A DNA stretch of 64,000 nucleotides from VRUE01 sp963805475 (GTDB lineage: Bacteria > Actinomycetota > Thermoleophilia > Solirubrobacterales > 70-9). The stretch is from the NCBI GenBank assembly GCA_963805475.1, contig CAWDUO010000009.1, positions 1-64,000 of the forward strand, in the 5' to 3' direction. Below, in pieces: positions 52,449 to 61,026 of the stretch. The position numbers and the translations under genes were made by a program. Below the pieces are notes generated by a model. It saw only the letters and a list, made by a program, of their open reading frames with translations, was not told the DNA's origin and searched no databases. Each line of letters begins with the position of its first letter. Positions within the stretch are counted from its first letter, which is position 1.

Positions 52449-52931
52449 ATGAGAGGAAAGCTCGCGACAATCGCCGCTCTCGCGCTGCTCGCGCTCGCCG
52501 CCACACCGCTCGCGCGCGGCGAAGAACAGACGCGGGAAAGCTACAAAGCGCAGGTCGAGCCGATCTGCCGGGCTAACCGCAGGGCCAACGAACGGATCAT
52601 GGCCGGAGTCAAGGAGCGCGTGAACTCGGGCAAGCTGAAACCGGCGGGCAAGCAGTTCGTCCGCGTCTCGCGGTCCTTCGGCGGGCTGATCCGCCGGCTG
52701 GCGAAGGTGCCGCCGCCGGTCACCGACGTCCACCGCATCGAGCGCTGGATCGAGATCATGAAGCTGCTGAAGACGCGGCTGCGCCTGGTCGGCAGGTACT
52801 TCGGCGAAGATCTGAAGATCAAGGGCAACCACGAGGCGATCCTGGCCGAACGCGCCGGCATCTCGGCCAACAACACGACGATCGTGCTGCACTTCCACTA
52901 CTGCCGCTTCGGGCGCTTCGACCGCGGCTGA
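52449..52931 (+). CDS. Hypothetical secreted protein
   Basis: 160 residues, divergent from efp. Signal peptide about 1-24 (IAALALLALAATPLARG). The mature part is helical and basic: SYKAQVEPICRANRRANERI, FVRVSRSFGGLIRRLAKVPP, IMKLLKTRLRLVGRYFGEDL, with two Cys (one early, one in FHYCRFGRF) that could form a disulfide. ATG 52449 follows GGGGG. No known family. Confidence 0.7.
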   Translation: MRGKLATIAALALLALAATPLARGEEQTRESYKAQVEPICRANRRANERIMAGVKERVNSGKLKPAGKQFVRVSRSFGGLIRRLAKVPPPVTDVHRIERWIEIMKLLKTRLRLVGRYFGEDLKIKGNHEAILAERAGISANNTTIVLHFHYCRFGRFDRG

Positions 52932-52986
52932 GCGGAGAGCCCGCCGGCGCCGCGGACAAACGTATTACTCGGCATACTGCTGCGCG

Positions 52987-54033
52987 ATGACCGAGACCCC
53001 GGCATTACTCGAGAAGCTGCTGCGCCCCGGCGCCCCGTCCGGCCACGAGGGCCCGGCGGCGGCCGTCTGGCGCGAGCAGGCCGCCTTCGCCGAGCTCTCC
53101 ACCGACGGGCTCGGCTCCTCGATCGCCCGGATCGGCGAGGGTGCGCCGCTGCTGGCCGTCGTCGGGCACATCGACGAGATCGGCCTCGTCGTCACCCACG
53201 TCGACGAGAAGGGCTTCCTCTGGTTCGCCCCGATCGGCGGCTGGGACCCGCAGATCCTCGTCGGCCAGCGGGTCGAGGTGCGGGGCCGCGAGGGCACCCT
53301 GCCCGGCGTCGTCGGGCGCAAGCCGATCCACCTGCTCGACGGCGAGCAGCGCAAGAAGGTCGTCGAGCTGAAGGGCCTGCACATCGACGTCGGCGCCGGC
53401 GACCGCGAGCAGGCCGAGGCGCTGGTCCGGGTCGGCGACCCGGTCGTGATCGCGGCCGAGCCCGTGCGCCTCGCCGGCGACCGCCTCGTCTCGCGCGCGA
53501 TGGACAACCGGCTCGGCGCCTACGTCGCGCTCGAGTCGCTGCGCCGCTGCCATGAGCGCGGCGCGCTCGCCTGCGGCTTCGCCGCCGTCGCCGCGGTACA
53601 GGAGGAGATCGGCCTGTTCGGCGCCCGCACGGCGGCCTTCGAGGTCCGTCCCGACCTCGCGATCGCCGTCGACGTCACCCACGCCACCGACGCGCCGGGC
53701 GTCGACGAGAAGGAGCAGGGCAGCCACCCGCTCGGCTCGGGGCCGGTGATCTTCCGCGGCTCGACCCTCTCCCCCAAGGTCTCCGAGCTGCTGATCGAGG
53801 CCGCCGAGGCGGAGGGCATCGAGTACACGCTCAGCGCCACCGGCCGCTCCTCGCACACCGACGCCGACGCGATTCAGATCTCGCGCTCCGGCATCCCCAC
53901 CGGCCTCGTCTCGATCCCCCTGCGCTACATGCACTCGCCGGTCGAGCTGGTCGACCTGGTCGACCTGGAGGCGACGGTCGAGCTGATCGCCGCCTTCGCC
54001 GAGCGCCTCGACGACGTCGACCTGACCCGCTGA
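52987..54033 (+). CDS. M42 family metallopeptidase (glutamyl aminopeptidase type)
   Basis: 348 residues. Dinuclear-zinc ligands in order: His in AVVGHIDEIGLVV, Asp in SRAMDNRLGAYVALE, Glu-Glu in VQEEIGLFGARTA, Asp in AVDVTHATDAPG and His in RYMHSPVELVDL. The inserted dimerisation domain (about 80-160) is present. Cytoplasmic aminopeptidase, normally a dodecamer. Its 3' end overlaps the convergent GGDEF gene by 109 bases. Confidence 0.93.
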   Translation: MTETPALLEKLLRPGAPSGHEGPAAAVWREQAAFAELSTDGLGSSIARIGEGAPLLAVVGHIDEIGLVVTHVDEKGFLWFAPIGGWDPQILVGQRVEVRGREGTLPGVVGRKPIHLLDGEQRKKVVELKGLHIDVGAGDREQAEALVRVGDPVVIAAEPVRLAGDRLVSRAMDNRLGAYVALESLRRCHERGALACGFAAVAAVQEEIGLFGARTAAFEVRPDLAIAVDVTHATDAPGVDEKEQGSHPLGSGPVIFRGSTLSPKVSELLIEAAEAEGIEYTLSATGRSSHTDADAIQISRSGIPTGLVSIPLRYMHSPVELVDLVDLEATVELIAAFAERLDDVDLTR

Positions 54034-55097
54034 CCGTCGCCGCGGCGCCGCCCGACCACCACCCGGTCGCGCCCGCCCGCCTTGGCGGAGTAGAGGGCCG
54101 AGTCGGCCTCGGTGACCAGCTCGTCGGTGTCGAGCAGCCCCGGAGAGGCGACCGCGACGCCGATGCTGATCGTCACCTCGGCGCCGATCGGGCGCCGCTC
54201 GCGCACCGCCAGCCTGAGCCGCTCGGCGATCTCGACCGCGCCCGCCTCGGCGGCTCCCGGCAGGACGACGAGGATCTCCTCGCCGCCGACCCGATAGATC
54301 GAGTCGCCGGCGCGCAGCTCTGAGCGCATCGTGTAGGCGACGTCCTGCAGCACCGCGTCGCCGGCGGCGTGGCCGAGCCGGTCGTTGACGTCCTTGAAGT
54401 GGTCGAGGTCGCAGAGCAGCAGGGCGTGCGAGAGCCCCTCCTCGGCGCTCGTCGGCTGTCCCTCGAGCTCGCTGAGCCGCTGGTCGAGCGCGTTGCGGTT
54501 GAACAGGCCGGTCAGCGGGTCAAGCGTCGAGCGGCGCCGGTGGGCGCGGTCGGACTCGACCAGGGCGCCGGAGAGGGTCACTGTGCAGAGGACGAGACCG
54601 GTGGCCGCCATCACCTCCTGGCCGTGAGCGGAGGCCGTGCCCGCGTTCAGCCCGAAGGTCGAGGCCCCGAGCAGGACGAGGATGTAGACGGTGCCGATGG
54701 CGATGCCGCGCGGCTCGAAGCGGGCGCCGAGCGTCACCGCCGGCAGCGCGAACCACATCAGCGCCGGGCTTTCGGCGCCGCCGGTGACGACGACCGCGTC
54801 GGCGAGCAGCAGCGGCAGGATCCCCCAGGCGGCGGCGACCCAGATGGCCGGGTGCTGGCTGTTGCGCATGAAGCTGTCGGCGACGGCGAAGCCGGCCAGC
54901 CCGACGGCGAGCGGCACGACCCACCACCAGCCGAGCTGCGAGCTGAAGCCGGCGAGCCCGACGGCGAGGATCGCGAAGCAGGCGATGCGGTAGGGGCGCA
55001 GCCGCAACTCCATGTCGATCAGGCGCTCGCGGCGGGCGTCCTCGCGGACCGCGGCGAGCGATTCGGGTGGCGCGTGCGTTTCGCTCCTCAGCCTCAC
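53925..55097 (-). CDS. Membrane-bound diguanylate cyclase (GGDEF variant GGEEI)
   Basis: 390 residues. Six hydrophobic segments in residues ~35-185 (including YRIACFAILAVGLAG, WWVVPLAVGLAGFAV and TVYILVLLGASTFG), then a GGDEF domain: LDPLTGLFNRNALDQRLSEL, LLCDLDHFKDVNDRLGHAAG, active site RVGGEEILVVLPG, and EADSALYSAKAGGRDRVVVG. GGEEI-type variants are still often active cyclases. The last ~40 residues (GDGQRVRSTSSRRSAKAAIS) lie antisense to the M42 3' end and look non-conserved. Confidence 0.85.
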   Translation of the reverse strand: MRLRSETHAPPESLAAVREDARRERLIDMELRLRPYRIACFAILAVGLAGFSSQLGWWWVVPLAVGLAGFAVADSFMRNSQHPAIWVAAAWGILPLLLADAVVVTGGAESPALMWFALPAVTLGARFEPRGIAIGTVYILVLLGASTFGLNAGTASAHGQEVMAATGLVLCTVTLSGALVESDRAHRRRSTLDPLTGLFNRNALDQRLSELEGQPTSAEEGLSHALLLCDLDHFKDVNDRLGHAAGDAVLQDVAYTMRSELRAGDSIYRVGGEEILVVLPGAAEAGAVEIAERLRLAVRERRPIGAEVTISIGVAVASPGLLDTDELVTEADSALYSAKAGGRDRVVVGRRRGDGQRVRSTSSRRSAKAAISSTVASRSTRSTSSTGECM

Positions 55098-55141
55098 GCA
55101 CGTGGCATCGGCGCGCGGCGGCCCGAACTTGAGGCCGACAG

Positions 55142-56200
55142 CTACTCGACCGGCTGGAGATCCTTGGGCAGGGTGCTTAGATCGCGGCAGCCGTCCTCGG
55201 CGACGACGACGAGATCCTCGATCCGCACGCCCAGCTCGCCCGGCAGGTAGACGCCCGGCTCGATCGTCACGACCTCGCCCGCCGCGAGCACGTCCTCGGA
55301 GCGCGGCGAGAGGCGCGGCGCCTCGTGCACCTCGAGGCCGACCCCGTGGCCGACCCCGTGGCCGAAGCGCTCGCCGTATCCGGCCGCCTCGATCCTCTCG
55401 CGGGCGACCCCGTCCAGCTCCTCGCCGCCGACCCCCGCCGCGACCGCGTCGAGCGCCGCCAGCTGCGCCGCCAGCACCGTCTCGTAGGCCTCGCGCGCTC
55501 GCTCGCCCGGCTCGCCGACCGCGTAGGTGCGGGTGCCGTCGGAGCAGTAGCCGTCGAGCTTCGCCCCCATGTCGAAGACGACCAGCTCGCCCGCGCCGAT
55601 CGTGCGCTCGCCGGGCTCGGCGTGCGGCTGCGCCCCGTTCGGCCCGGCGGCGACGATCGCCGGGAAGGAGGGGTCGCCGCCGAGCTCGCGGATACGCGCT
55701 TCCGCAGCCCGCGCGACCTCGCGCTCGCTGCGGCCGCCGAGCCCGCGCTCGACACTCCAGCGCCAGACCTCGTCGGCCAGCTCGGAGGCGGCGGCGATCG
55801 CCGCCAGCTCGGCCTCGTCCTTGACCCGGCGCAGCTGCTCGACCATGCCGCCGGCGGCGACCGGCTCGACCCCCTCGGCGAGCTTCTCGCGCAGCCGCTC
55901 CAGCAGGCGCACCGAGACGTGGTCGTCCTCGAAGCCGACGCGGCCGGAGAGGTGTTCGGCGAGGCCGCCGAGCCAGTCGTCGGCCAGGGTCACCGTCTCC
56001 CAGCCCTCGACCTCGGCCGCAGAGCGCTCGGTGTAGCGGAAGTCGGTGATGAAGAGGCGCGTCTCGGGACCGCAGACGCAGGCGCCGTTGCTGCCGGTGA
56101 AGCCGGTCAGGTAGCGCACGTTGGTCAGCTCGGTGACCAGGAGCAGGTCGAGCTCGCGCTCGGCCAGGCCGGCCGCGAGGCGGTCGCCGCGTTCCCTCAT
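55142..56200 (-). CDS. Xaa-Pro aminopeptidase / dipeptidase, M24 family (PepP/PepQ-like)
   Basis: 352 residues from ATG 56200, overlapping the aroQ stop (ATGA). Creatinase-type N-terminal domain (LLLVTELTNVRYLTGFTGSN) and pita-bread catalytic domain with metal ligands in VVFDMGAKLDGYCSDGTRTY, GHGVGHGVGLEVHEAPRLS, VVTIEPGVYLPGELGVRIED. Cleaves N-terminal residues preceding proline. In many firmicutes and actinobacteria it precedes efp, as here but with three genes between. Confidence 0.92.
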   Translation of the reverse strand: MRERGDRLAAGLAERELDLLLVTELTNVRYLTGFTGSNGACVCGPETRLFITDFRYTERSAAEVEGWETVTLADDWLGGLAEHLSGRVGFEDDHVSVRLLERLREKLAEGVEPVAAGGMVEQLRRVKDEAELAAIAAASELADEVWRWSVERGLGGRSEREVARAAEARIRELGGDPSFPAIVAAGPNGAQPHAEPGERTIGAGELVVFDMGAKLDGYCSDGTRTYAVGEPGERAREAYETVLAAQLAALDAVAAGVGGEELDGVARERIEAAGYGERFGHGVGHGVGLEVHEAPRLSPRSEDVLAAGEVVTIEPGVYLPGELGVRIEDLVVVAEDGCRDLSTLPKDLQPVE

Positions 56201-56658
56201 CTGGTCGAAGAGACGTCGAGCTCGCGGGCGAGCCGGGCGAGGGCGTCGCGGTAGCCGTCGGGGCCCTTGCCCGAGACCTTCTCCAGCACGAGCCCGTCGA
56301 AGACGGAGACCCGGCGCCAGTTCTGGCGCGACTCGACGTCGGAGAGATGGACCTCGACCGCGGGCAGGCGCGCCAGCTCGAGCGCGTCGGCGATCGCGCG
56401 GCTGTAGTGGGTCCAGGCGCCGGCGTTGATCACGATCGCGTCGGCCAGCTCCGGCGCTCGGTGCAGGTATTCGGCGAACTCGCCCTCGGCGTTGGTCTGG
56501 AAGAAGATCGCCTCCAGGCCAAGCTCTCGCGCGGCGCCCTGGATCCGCATCTCCAGCTCGCTGAGCGAGATCCCGCCGTAGATCGCGGGGTCGCGGCGCT
56601 CGAGCACGTCGAAGTTGACCCCGTGCAGGACGGCGACGCGGTTGTGGGCTGAGGTCAT
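56197..56658 (-). CDS. aroQ: Type II 3-dehydroquinate dehydratase
   Basis: 153 residues. The usual GPNLNLLG start is here HGVNFDVLERRDPAIYGGIS, with the catalytic Tyr in AIYGG retained. NAEGEFAEYLHRA and AIVINAGAWTHYSRAI (His) and VEVHLSDVESRQNWRRVSV follow the family. Third step of the shikimate pathway. ATG 56658 overlaps the aroB stop (ATGA). Confidence 0.9.
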   Translation of the reverse strand: MTSAHNRVAVLHGVNFDVLERRDPAIYGGISLSELEMRIQGAARELGLEAIFFQTNAEGEFAEYLHRAPELADAIVINAGAWTHYSRAIADALELARLPAVEVHLSDVESRQNWRRVSVFDGLVLEKVSGKGPDGYRDALARLARELDVSSTR

Positions 56659-58192
56659 CTCTCGTACAGCTCCTCGACGACGAGCCTGACCTTAGCCGGA
56701 TCGACCGCCTGCCCCACGCGCGGCGCGCCGGGCTCGGAGAGCAGCACGAAGCCGACTCCGGCGGCGGTGCGCTTCTTGTCGTGTCCAATGCATTGATGAT
56801 CGCTTCTGGTTCCAGAACATCTCGGTTGAGGCATACCGGCAGCTCGTGGCGTTCGAGGATTGCCCCGACTTCGTCCGCAGTTCCGGTGCATCGGAGAGCG
56901 TCAGCGCTGCAAGTAGCCCCAACCCAATCGCTTCGCCATGACTGTAGCGTCATAGCCGCTCGCCGACTCGATCGCGTGGCCAACCGTATGGCCCAAATTG
57001 AGCACCGCGCGAAGGCCAGAGTCCCGCTCGTCGGCCGCAACCACTTCGGACTTATAGCGGGCGCAAGCAAGACCATTTGCTTTCAACCACCGGATTGAGT
57101 TCGATCGACCTCGGACGAGCTGCCAAAGCGAGCCGCCAGCTAGCAGGCCAGTCTTTAACGACCTCAACGAACCCCGACGGCAAGTCCCACGGCGGGCAAA
57201 GACTCAAGCGTTGACGTATCAGCAATCACAGCCGCGGGCAGGTGATAACCGCCTGCGTAGTTCTTGCCCTCCGGCAGGTCGACACCCGTCTTGCCGCCGT
57301 AGGCAGAGTCAACCTGGGCGACAAGAGTCGTGGGGACTTGAATCACCGGCACGCCCCGCTGATACACATGGGCGCAGAAGCCAGCCAAATCGCCGACTAC
57401 GCCGCCGCCGAGCGCAACAACGTGGTCTTCACGCCTCATGCCCGTCTGGGCAAGGCACCGCAGTATTCTCTCGACCTCGCTGAGGGTCTTTGCTTCCTCG
57501 CCAGGCTCAACTTCGACTAACGCCTCATGCGGAGCGATGCGATCCGCATAGAGTCTTCCAACAGACCGGTCTGTAACAAGGAACCGCCTACTCTTGACCG
57601 GCCACCAGTCGGTGTCGAGGATGCCGGATCCCACATAGATGGGATGTTCGTCACGCTCGCCCACTGCCCAGATCAGCTTCGTATCAGGCGGCAGGGCGCT
57701 CAGGGCCCGAATCCACGGGAGAGCATTGATCGCAGACTTGCCGTCGTTCCGCGGAAGAACGACATCAGCCAACTCTTCATATAGCGGCTCGCGCTTAGTC
57801 AGGAGCTCCGCAAATGCATTTCGGTCTTGCGCCAGGGGGCGGTCGCTGTCCGCGACGCGAGCCCAGGCGACATCGACCGTTACGGGAAGCCACACAACGA
57901 TGTGTCGCCGAAGCTCGTTCTGAACACCCTCGGAGAGAACCGATCCCCCGCCGAGGGCCACTACGCCGCCTGCGGCATCCCGAAGGAGTTCCGTAGCCAG
58001 CTCAGCCTCCTCTCGCCGAAATTGCTCCTCGCCCCATTCCTGAAAATAGGCGCTGATCGGCATGCCGAGTTTTCGCTCGATCCGGTCGTCCATGTCCCAA
58101 ACCTGTTCAACTGATTCAGCTAGCACTTCGGCTGCCGTGGACTTCCCGGCCCCCATAAAGCCAATAAGCACGATTGCGGGGTTAGTGGTCAT
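56655..58192 (-). CDS. aroKB: Fused shikimate kinase / 3-dehydroquinate synthase (AroK-AroB), 3' half with about five indels
   Basis: Kinase part (1-~165): LIGFMGAGKSTAAEVLAESV (P-loop), DMDDRIERKLGM, GGVVALGGGSVLSEG, DRPLAQDRNAF. Synthase part: VGERDEHPIYVGSGILD, VVALGGGVVGDLAGFCAHVY, VPTTLVAQVDSAYGGKTGVD. The frame is intact to about 57180, then hops: VKTGLLAGGSLWQLVRG, VLNLGHTVGHAIESASGY, LLAALTLSDAPELR, DEVGAILERHELPVCLNRDV and HDKKRTAAGVGFVLLSEPGA each lie in successive frames. Fusion of these two enzymes is known. The segment from 56785 to 58192 looks lower in GC than aroQ or aroC. Confidence 0.82.
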
Positions 58193-58221
58193 TCTCGTGG
58201 CATTCGCTGGCGGTGGCGAGA

Positions 58222-58306
58222 CTCAGATGCCGTCAGGCAAGGACGCAGGGAGTCCGAATAGCAGCGCTATTCGGACGACTGAGGACGCAGTATGGCGGCA
58301 TCTGAG
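58222..58306. repeat. Nested inverted repeats upstream of aroK-aroB
   Basis: Outer arms CTCAGATGCCG (58222-58232) and CGGCATCTGAG (58296-58306), inner arms GTCCGAATAGC (58252-58262) and GCTATTCGGAC (58266-58276), both 11 bp and perfect; GGACGCAG occurs twice inside. It starts 30 bases upstream of the aroK start and could fold in the leader RNA. Confidence 0.6.
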
Positions 58307-58356
58307 GCCGCCAGCGACGGCGAAGTGAACCGCCCCGGTTTTCTTGGAGACGCTTT

Positions 58357-59258
58357 TCATTGGGGACTCAACTCCGCCATGTAGTTCGCCTCGAACTCGA
58401 CAGGCGGGATATCACCGCAGGCTCCATGGAGCCTGCGGTGATTGAACCAGTCGACCCAGGCCAGGGTCGCCAGCTCGACGTCGGAGAGCGTCTTCCACGG
58501 TCCCCTCGGCTGGATCTTCTCGGTCTTGAAGAGACCGATCGTCGTCTCGGCGAGGGCGTTGTCGTATGCGTCGCCGACCGAGCCGACCGAGGCGATCGAC
58601 GCCGGCGTCGATCAGTCGTCGGGTGAAGGCAAAGCTGGTGTATTGGCTGCCGGCGTCGGAGTGATGAATGAGCCCGGCCCCGACCGGGGAGCCCTCGTGG
58701 TCGCGTGACCACAGCGCCATCTCGAGCGTGTCGAGGACGAGCTCGGTGTTCATCGAGCGAGCGGCCTTCCAGCCGACGATCCGGCGGCTGAAGACGTCGA
58801 TCACGAAGGCGACGTAGACGGTCGCCTCCCAGGTCGCCACGTAGGTGAAGTCGGCGACCCAGAGGTGGTTGGGGGCGGTCGCGGTGAAGTCGCGGTCGAC
58901 GAGATCTGCGGGCCGCTCAGCCTCGTTCGTCTGGGAATCGTCGTGCGGACCCTCTTGCCGCCCCTGATCGCTCCTCTGAGGCCGTCTGCGCGCATCAGGC
59001 GCTCGACCGTGCAGCGCGGGGCGGCGATGCCCTCGCGGCTGCAGCTGCCACCAGACCTTCCGGGCGCCGTAGACCGCGAGGTTCTCCTCATAGACCCGGC
59101 GGATCTCGGCCAGCAGCTCGCGGTCGCGCAGGGCGCGAGCGCCGGGATTGCGCTGGCGTTCCTTGCGCGCGTAATACGTCGACGGGGCGAACTGCAGCGC
59201 CCTGCAGATCGGCTCGACCCCGAATACGGTCGCGGTGCTCGTCGATGAAGACGCTCAT
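58357..59258 (-). pseudogene. IS3 transposase OrfB (integrase domain), multiple indels
   Basis: From MSVFIDEHRDR, the protein continues in other frames as FGVEPICRALQFAPSTYYAR, YGARKVWWQLQREGIAAPRC, VERLMRADGLRGAIRGGKRV, then FTATAPNHLWVADFTYVATW (first catalytic Asp), IHHSDAGSQYTSFAFTRRLI (second Asp) and VGSVGDAYDNALAETTIGLF (catalytic Glu region), ending FEANYMAELSPQ. At least three single-base shifts (about 59230, 58945, 58600) are needed to join them. The DDE residues themselves are present. Confidence 0.8.
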
Positions 59259-59582
59259 CGCTTCGGCGGTTGCGGGTCGAGCTCCCGCGCGAAGAAAACC
59301 GAGGCCGCCTTGAGGATCTCGTTCGCCCGGCGCAGCTCCTTGATTCTCGCGCTCGAGCTCCTTGATCCTGACCAGCTCCTCGCTCGTCGAGCCCGGCTGC
59401 AGGCCGCGGTCGATCTCGGCCTGGCGGACCCAGTTGCGAAGCGTCTCGGCCGTCATCCCGAACTTGGCTGCGATCGAGCTGCATCGCCGCCCACTGCGAT
59501 CGATACTCGCCCTGGTGCTCGAACACCATCCGCGACCGCGCGCTCTCGGACCTCCGCCGGATACCTCCCGATTTCTTGCCAT
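59255..59582 (-). pseudogene. IS3 OrfA (helix-turn-helix), multiple indels
   Basis: ATG 59582. Pieces in different frames: MVFEHQGEYRSQWAAMQ, SIAAKFGMTAETLRNWVRQA (HTH), IDRGLQPGSTSEELVRIKEL, and a leucine-zipper-like end to ELDPQPPKR. The stop overlaps orfB ATG (ATGA). About three 1-base insertions are inferred. Normal IS3 elements also need a programmed -1 shift between orfA and orfB, distinct from these. Confidence 0.75.
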
Positions 59583-59631
59583 GACCTCATCCTCTCAAGG
59601 GATTAGGCCTCCACGAACCCGGGGCGGTTCA

Positions 59632-59684
59632 AAGGGCGCGAGGAGGGCCACTGACCACGCATAGACGATCGCCGGACGCTTCAC
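59632..59684 (-). pseudogene. 5' fragment of a small ORF interrupted by the IS3 element
   Basis: GTG 59684 starts 4 bases beyond the aroC stop and reads VKRPAIVYAWSVALLAP before the IS boundary. Joining across the IS and removing one AAG copy continues FAVAGGLRCRHTASSV and then IALLFGLPASLPDGI to a stop at about 58221. The N-terminus resembles a signal or membrane segment. No family recognised, so whether this was a real gene is uncertain. Confidence 0.4.
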
Positions 59685-59688
59685 GGGG

Positions 59689-60861
59689 TCACCCCCGCCA
59701 ATCGATTCTCTTCTTGTATGCCTCCGTAGCCGCGAGCACGTCGTCGATGTGGTCGCCGCCGAACTTCTCGCGGTAGCAGCGGGCGAGGGTAAGGCAGACC
59801 ATCGCCTCGGCGACGACCGCCGCGGCCGGGACGACGGTCGAGTCGGTGCGCTCGCGCAGCGCCTGCGCCGGCTGCTTGGTCTCGGTGTCGACCGAGCGCA
59901 GCGGCTTGGTCAGGGTCGAGATCGGCTTGATCGCGGCGCGCACCGAGAGCGGCTGGCCGTTGGTCATCCCGCCCTCCAGCCCGCCGGCGTGGTTGGTCTC
60001 GCGCCGGTAGCCGTGCGCCTCGGTCCAGAAGATCTCGTCGTGGGCCTCCGAGCCGGGACGGCCGGCGACGTCCCAGGCCTCGCCGATCGCGACCCCCTTG
60101 ACCGACTGGATCGAGGCGACCGCGCCGGCCAGCTGCCCGTCGAGCCGTTCTTCCCAGGAGACGTGCGAGCCGAGGCCGGGGACGAGGCCGAAGACGCGCA
60201 CCTCGAAGCCGCCGCCGAGGCTCTCGTTGGCCTTGCGCAGACGGTTGATCTCCTCGACCATCGCCGCGCTCGCCTCTGGGTCGAGGCAGCGCACCGGGTC
60301 CTCGTCGACCGCGGCGAAGTCCTCCGGCGCCAGGTCGGGCCGCTCGGGCGCCCGTACCGAGGCGATCTGGACGACGTGGCTGTGCACGCTGACGCCGAGC
60401 GCGGCGAGAAAGCCGCGGGCCAGGGCGCCCGCCGCCACCCGCGCCGCGGTCTCGCGGGCGCTGGCCCGCTCGAGCACGTTGCGGATGTCGGTGTGGCCGT
60501 ACTTCTGCGAGCCGACCAAGTCGGCGTGGCCGGGCCGCGGCAGGTGGACCTCGTCGGGCTCGAACCCCTCGACCGGCCAGGGGTTCATCCGCTCCTCCCA
60601 GTTGGCGTAGTCGCGGTTGGCGACCAGCACGGCGATCGGGCTGCCGAGGGTGCGGCCGTGGCGCACGCCGGAGCGGACCTCGACCCCGTCGGACTCGATC
60701 TTCATCCGGCCGCCGCGGCCGTGGCCGAGCTGGCGCCGCGCCATGTCGCGGTCGAGCGCCTCGCGGTCGAGCTCCAGGCCCGCCGGCATCCCCTCGACGA
60801 TCGCGACCAGGCCGGGGCCGTGCGACTCGCCGGCGGTGGTGAAACGAAAACGCGTGCTCAT
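59689..60861 (-). CDS. aroC: Chorismate synthase
   Basis: 390 residues. MSTRFRFTTAGESHGPGLVA, then GRGGRMKIESDGVEVRSGVR, RPGHADLVGSQKYGHTDIRN, GGMTNGQPLSVRAAIKPIST and the C-terminal VVAEAMVCLTLARCYREKFG are hallmark stretches. FMN-dependent last shared step of aromatic amino-acid synthesis. Frame intact and GC-rich, in contrast to aroE and aroB on either side. ATG 60861 has a leaderless-type -10. Confidence 0.95.
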   Translation of the reverse strand: MSTRFRFTTAGESHGPGLVAIVEGMPAGLELDREALDRDMARRQLGHGRGGRMKIESDGVEVRSGVRHGRTLGSPIAVLVANRDYANWEERMNPWPVEGFEPDEVHLPRPGHADLVGSQKYGHTDIRNVLERASARETAARVAAGALARGFLAALGVSVHSHVVQIASVRAPERPDLAPEDFAAVDEDPVRCLDPEASAAMVEEINRLRKANESLGGGFEVRVFGLVPGLGSHVSWEERLDGQLAGAVASIQSVKGVAIGEAWDVAGRPGSEAHDEIFWTEAHGYRRETNHAGGLEGGMTNGQPLSVRAAIKPISTLTKPLRSVDTETKQPAQALRERTDSTVVPAAAVVAEAMVCLTLARCYREKFGGDHIDDVLAATEAYKKRIDWRG

Positions 60862-60867
60862 GGCGCA

Positions 60868-60873
60868 AGGCTA
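60868..60873 (-). promoter_or_regulatory. -10 element TAGCCT of a leaderless transcript
   Basis: On the minus strand TAGCCT ends 7 bases before the aroC ATG at 60861, same hexamer and spacing as at 12344. Confidence 0.55.
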
Positions 60874-60891
60874 TATGCGGGGGGTGGTGGT

Positions 60892-61002
60892 GGGCCTATC
60901 CCGGTAGGGGCTCCACTTAACTTTTTCGAGAACGGATGTGGCCGTCCGAGGGCGTGTGCGCCGAAAAAGTACAAGACGTTCCGCCCCTACCGGGATAGGC
61001 CC
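60892..61002. repeat. 111-bp long inverted repeat between aroE and aroC
   Basis: Perfect 20-bp arms 60892-60911 (GGGCCTATCCCGGTAGGGGC) and 60983-61002 enclose a second pair ACTTTTTCG (60920-60928) with CGAAAAAGT (60962-60970) and a small inner stem CGGA/TCCG. AT-rich inner parts contrast with the flanks. It could be a non-autonomous mobile element (MITE), a terminator for aroE, or a leader structure. No target-site duplication is obvious. Confidence 0.7.
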
Positions 61003-61026
61003 TCCGGGCGGCTGCGCCCATCACGT

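Larger units (their letters stand above)
58326..59631 (-). mobile_element. IS3-family insertion sequence (1306 bp)
   Basis: Terminal inverted repeats TGAACCGCCCCGGTTTTCTT (58326 on) and, on the other strand from 59631, TGAACCGCCCCGGGTTCGTG, both starting TGA as usual for IS3. A 3-bp direct repeat AAG flanks it (58323-58325 and 59632-59634). Two overlapping transposase frames inside are both broken by indels. A 30-bp perfect palindrome lies at 58412-58441 in the orfB C-terminal coding part. Confidence 0.9.
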
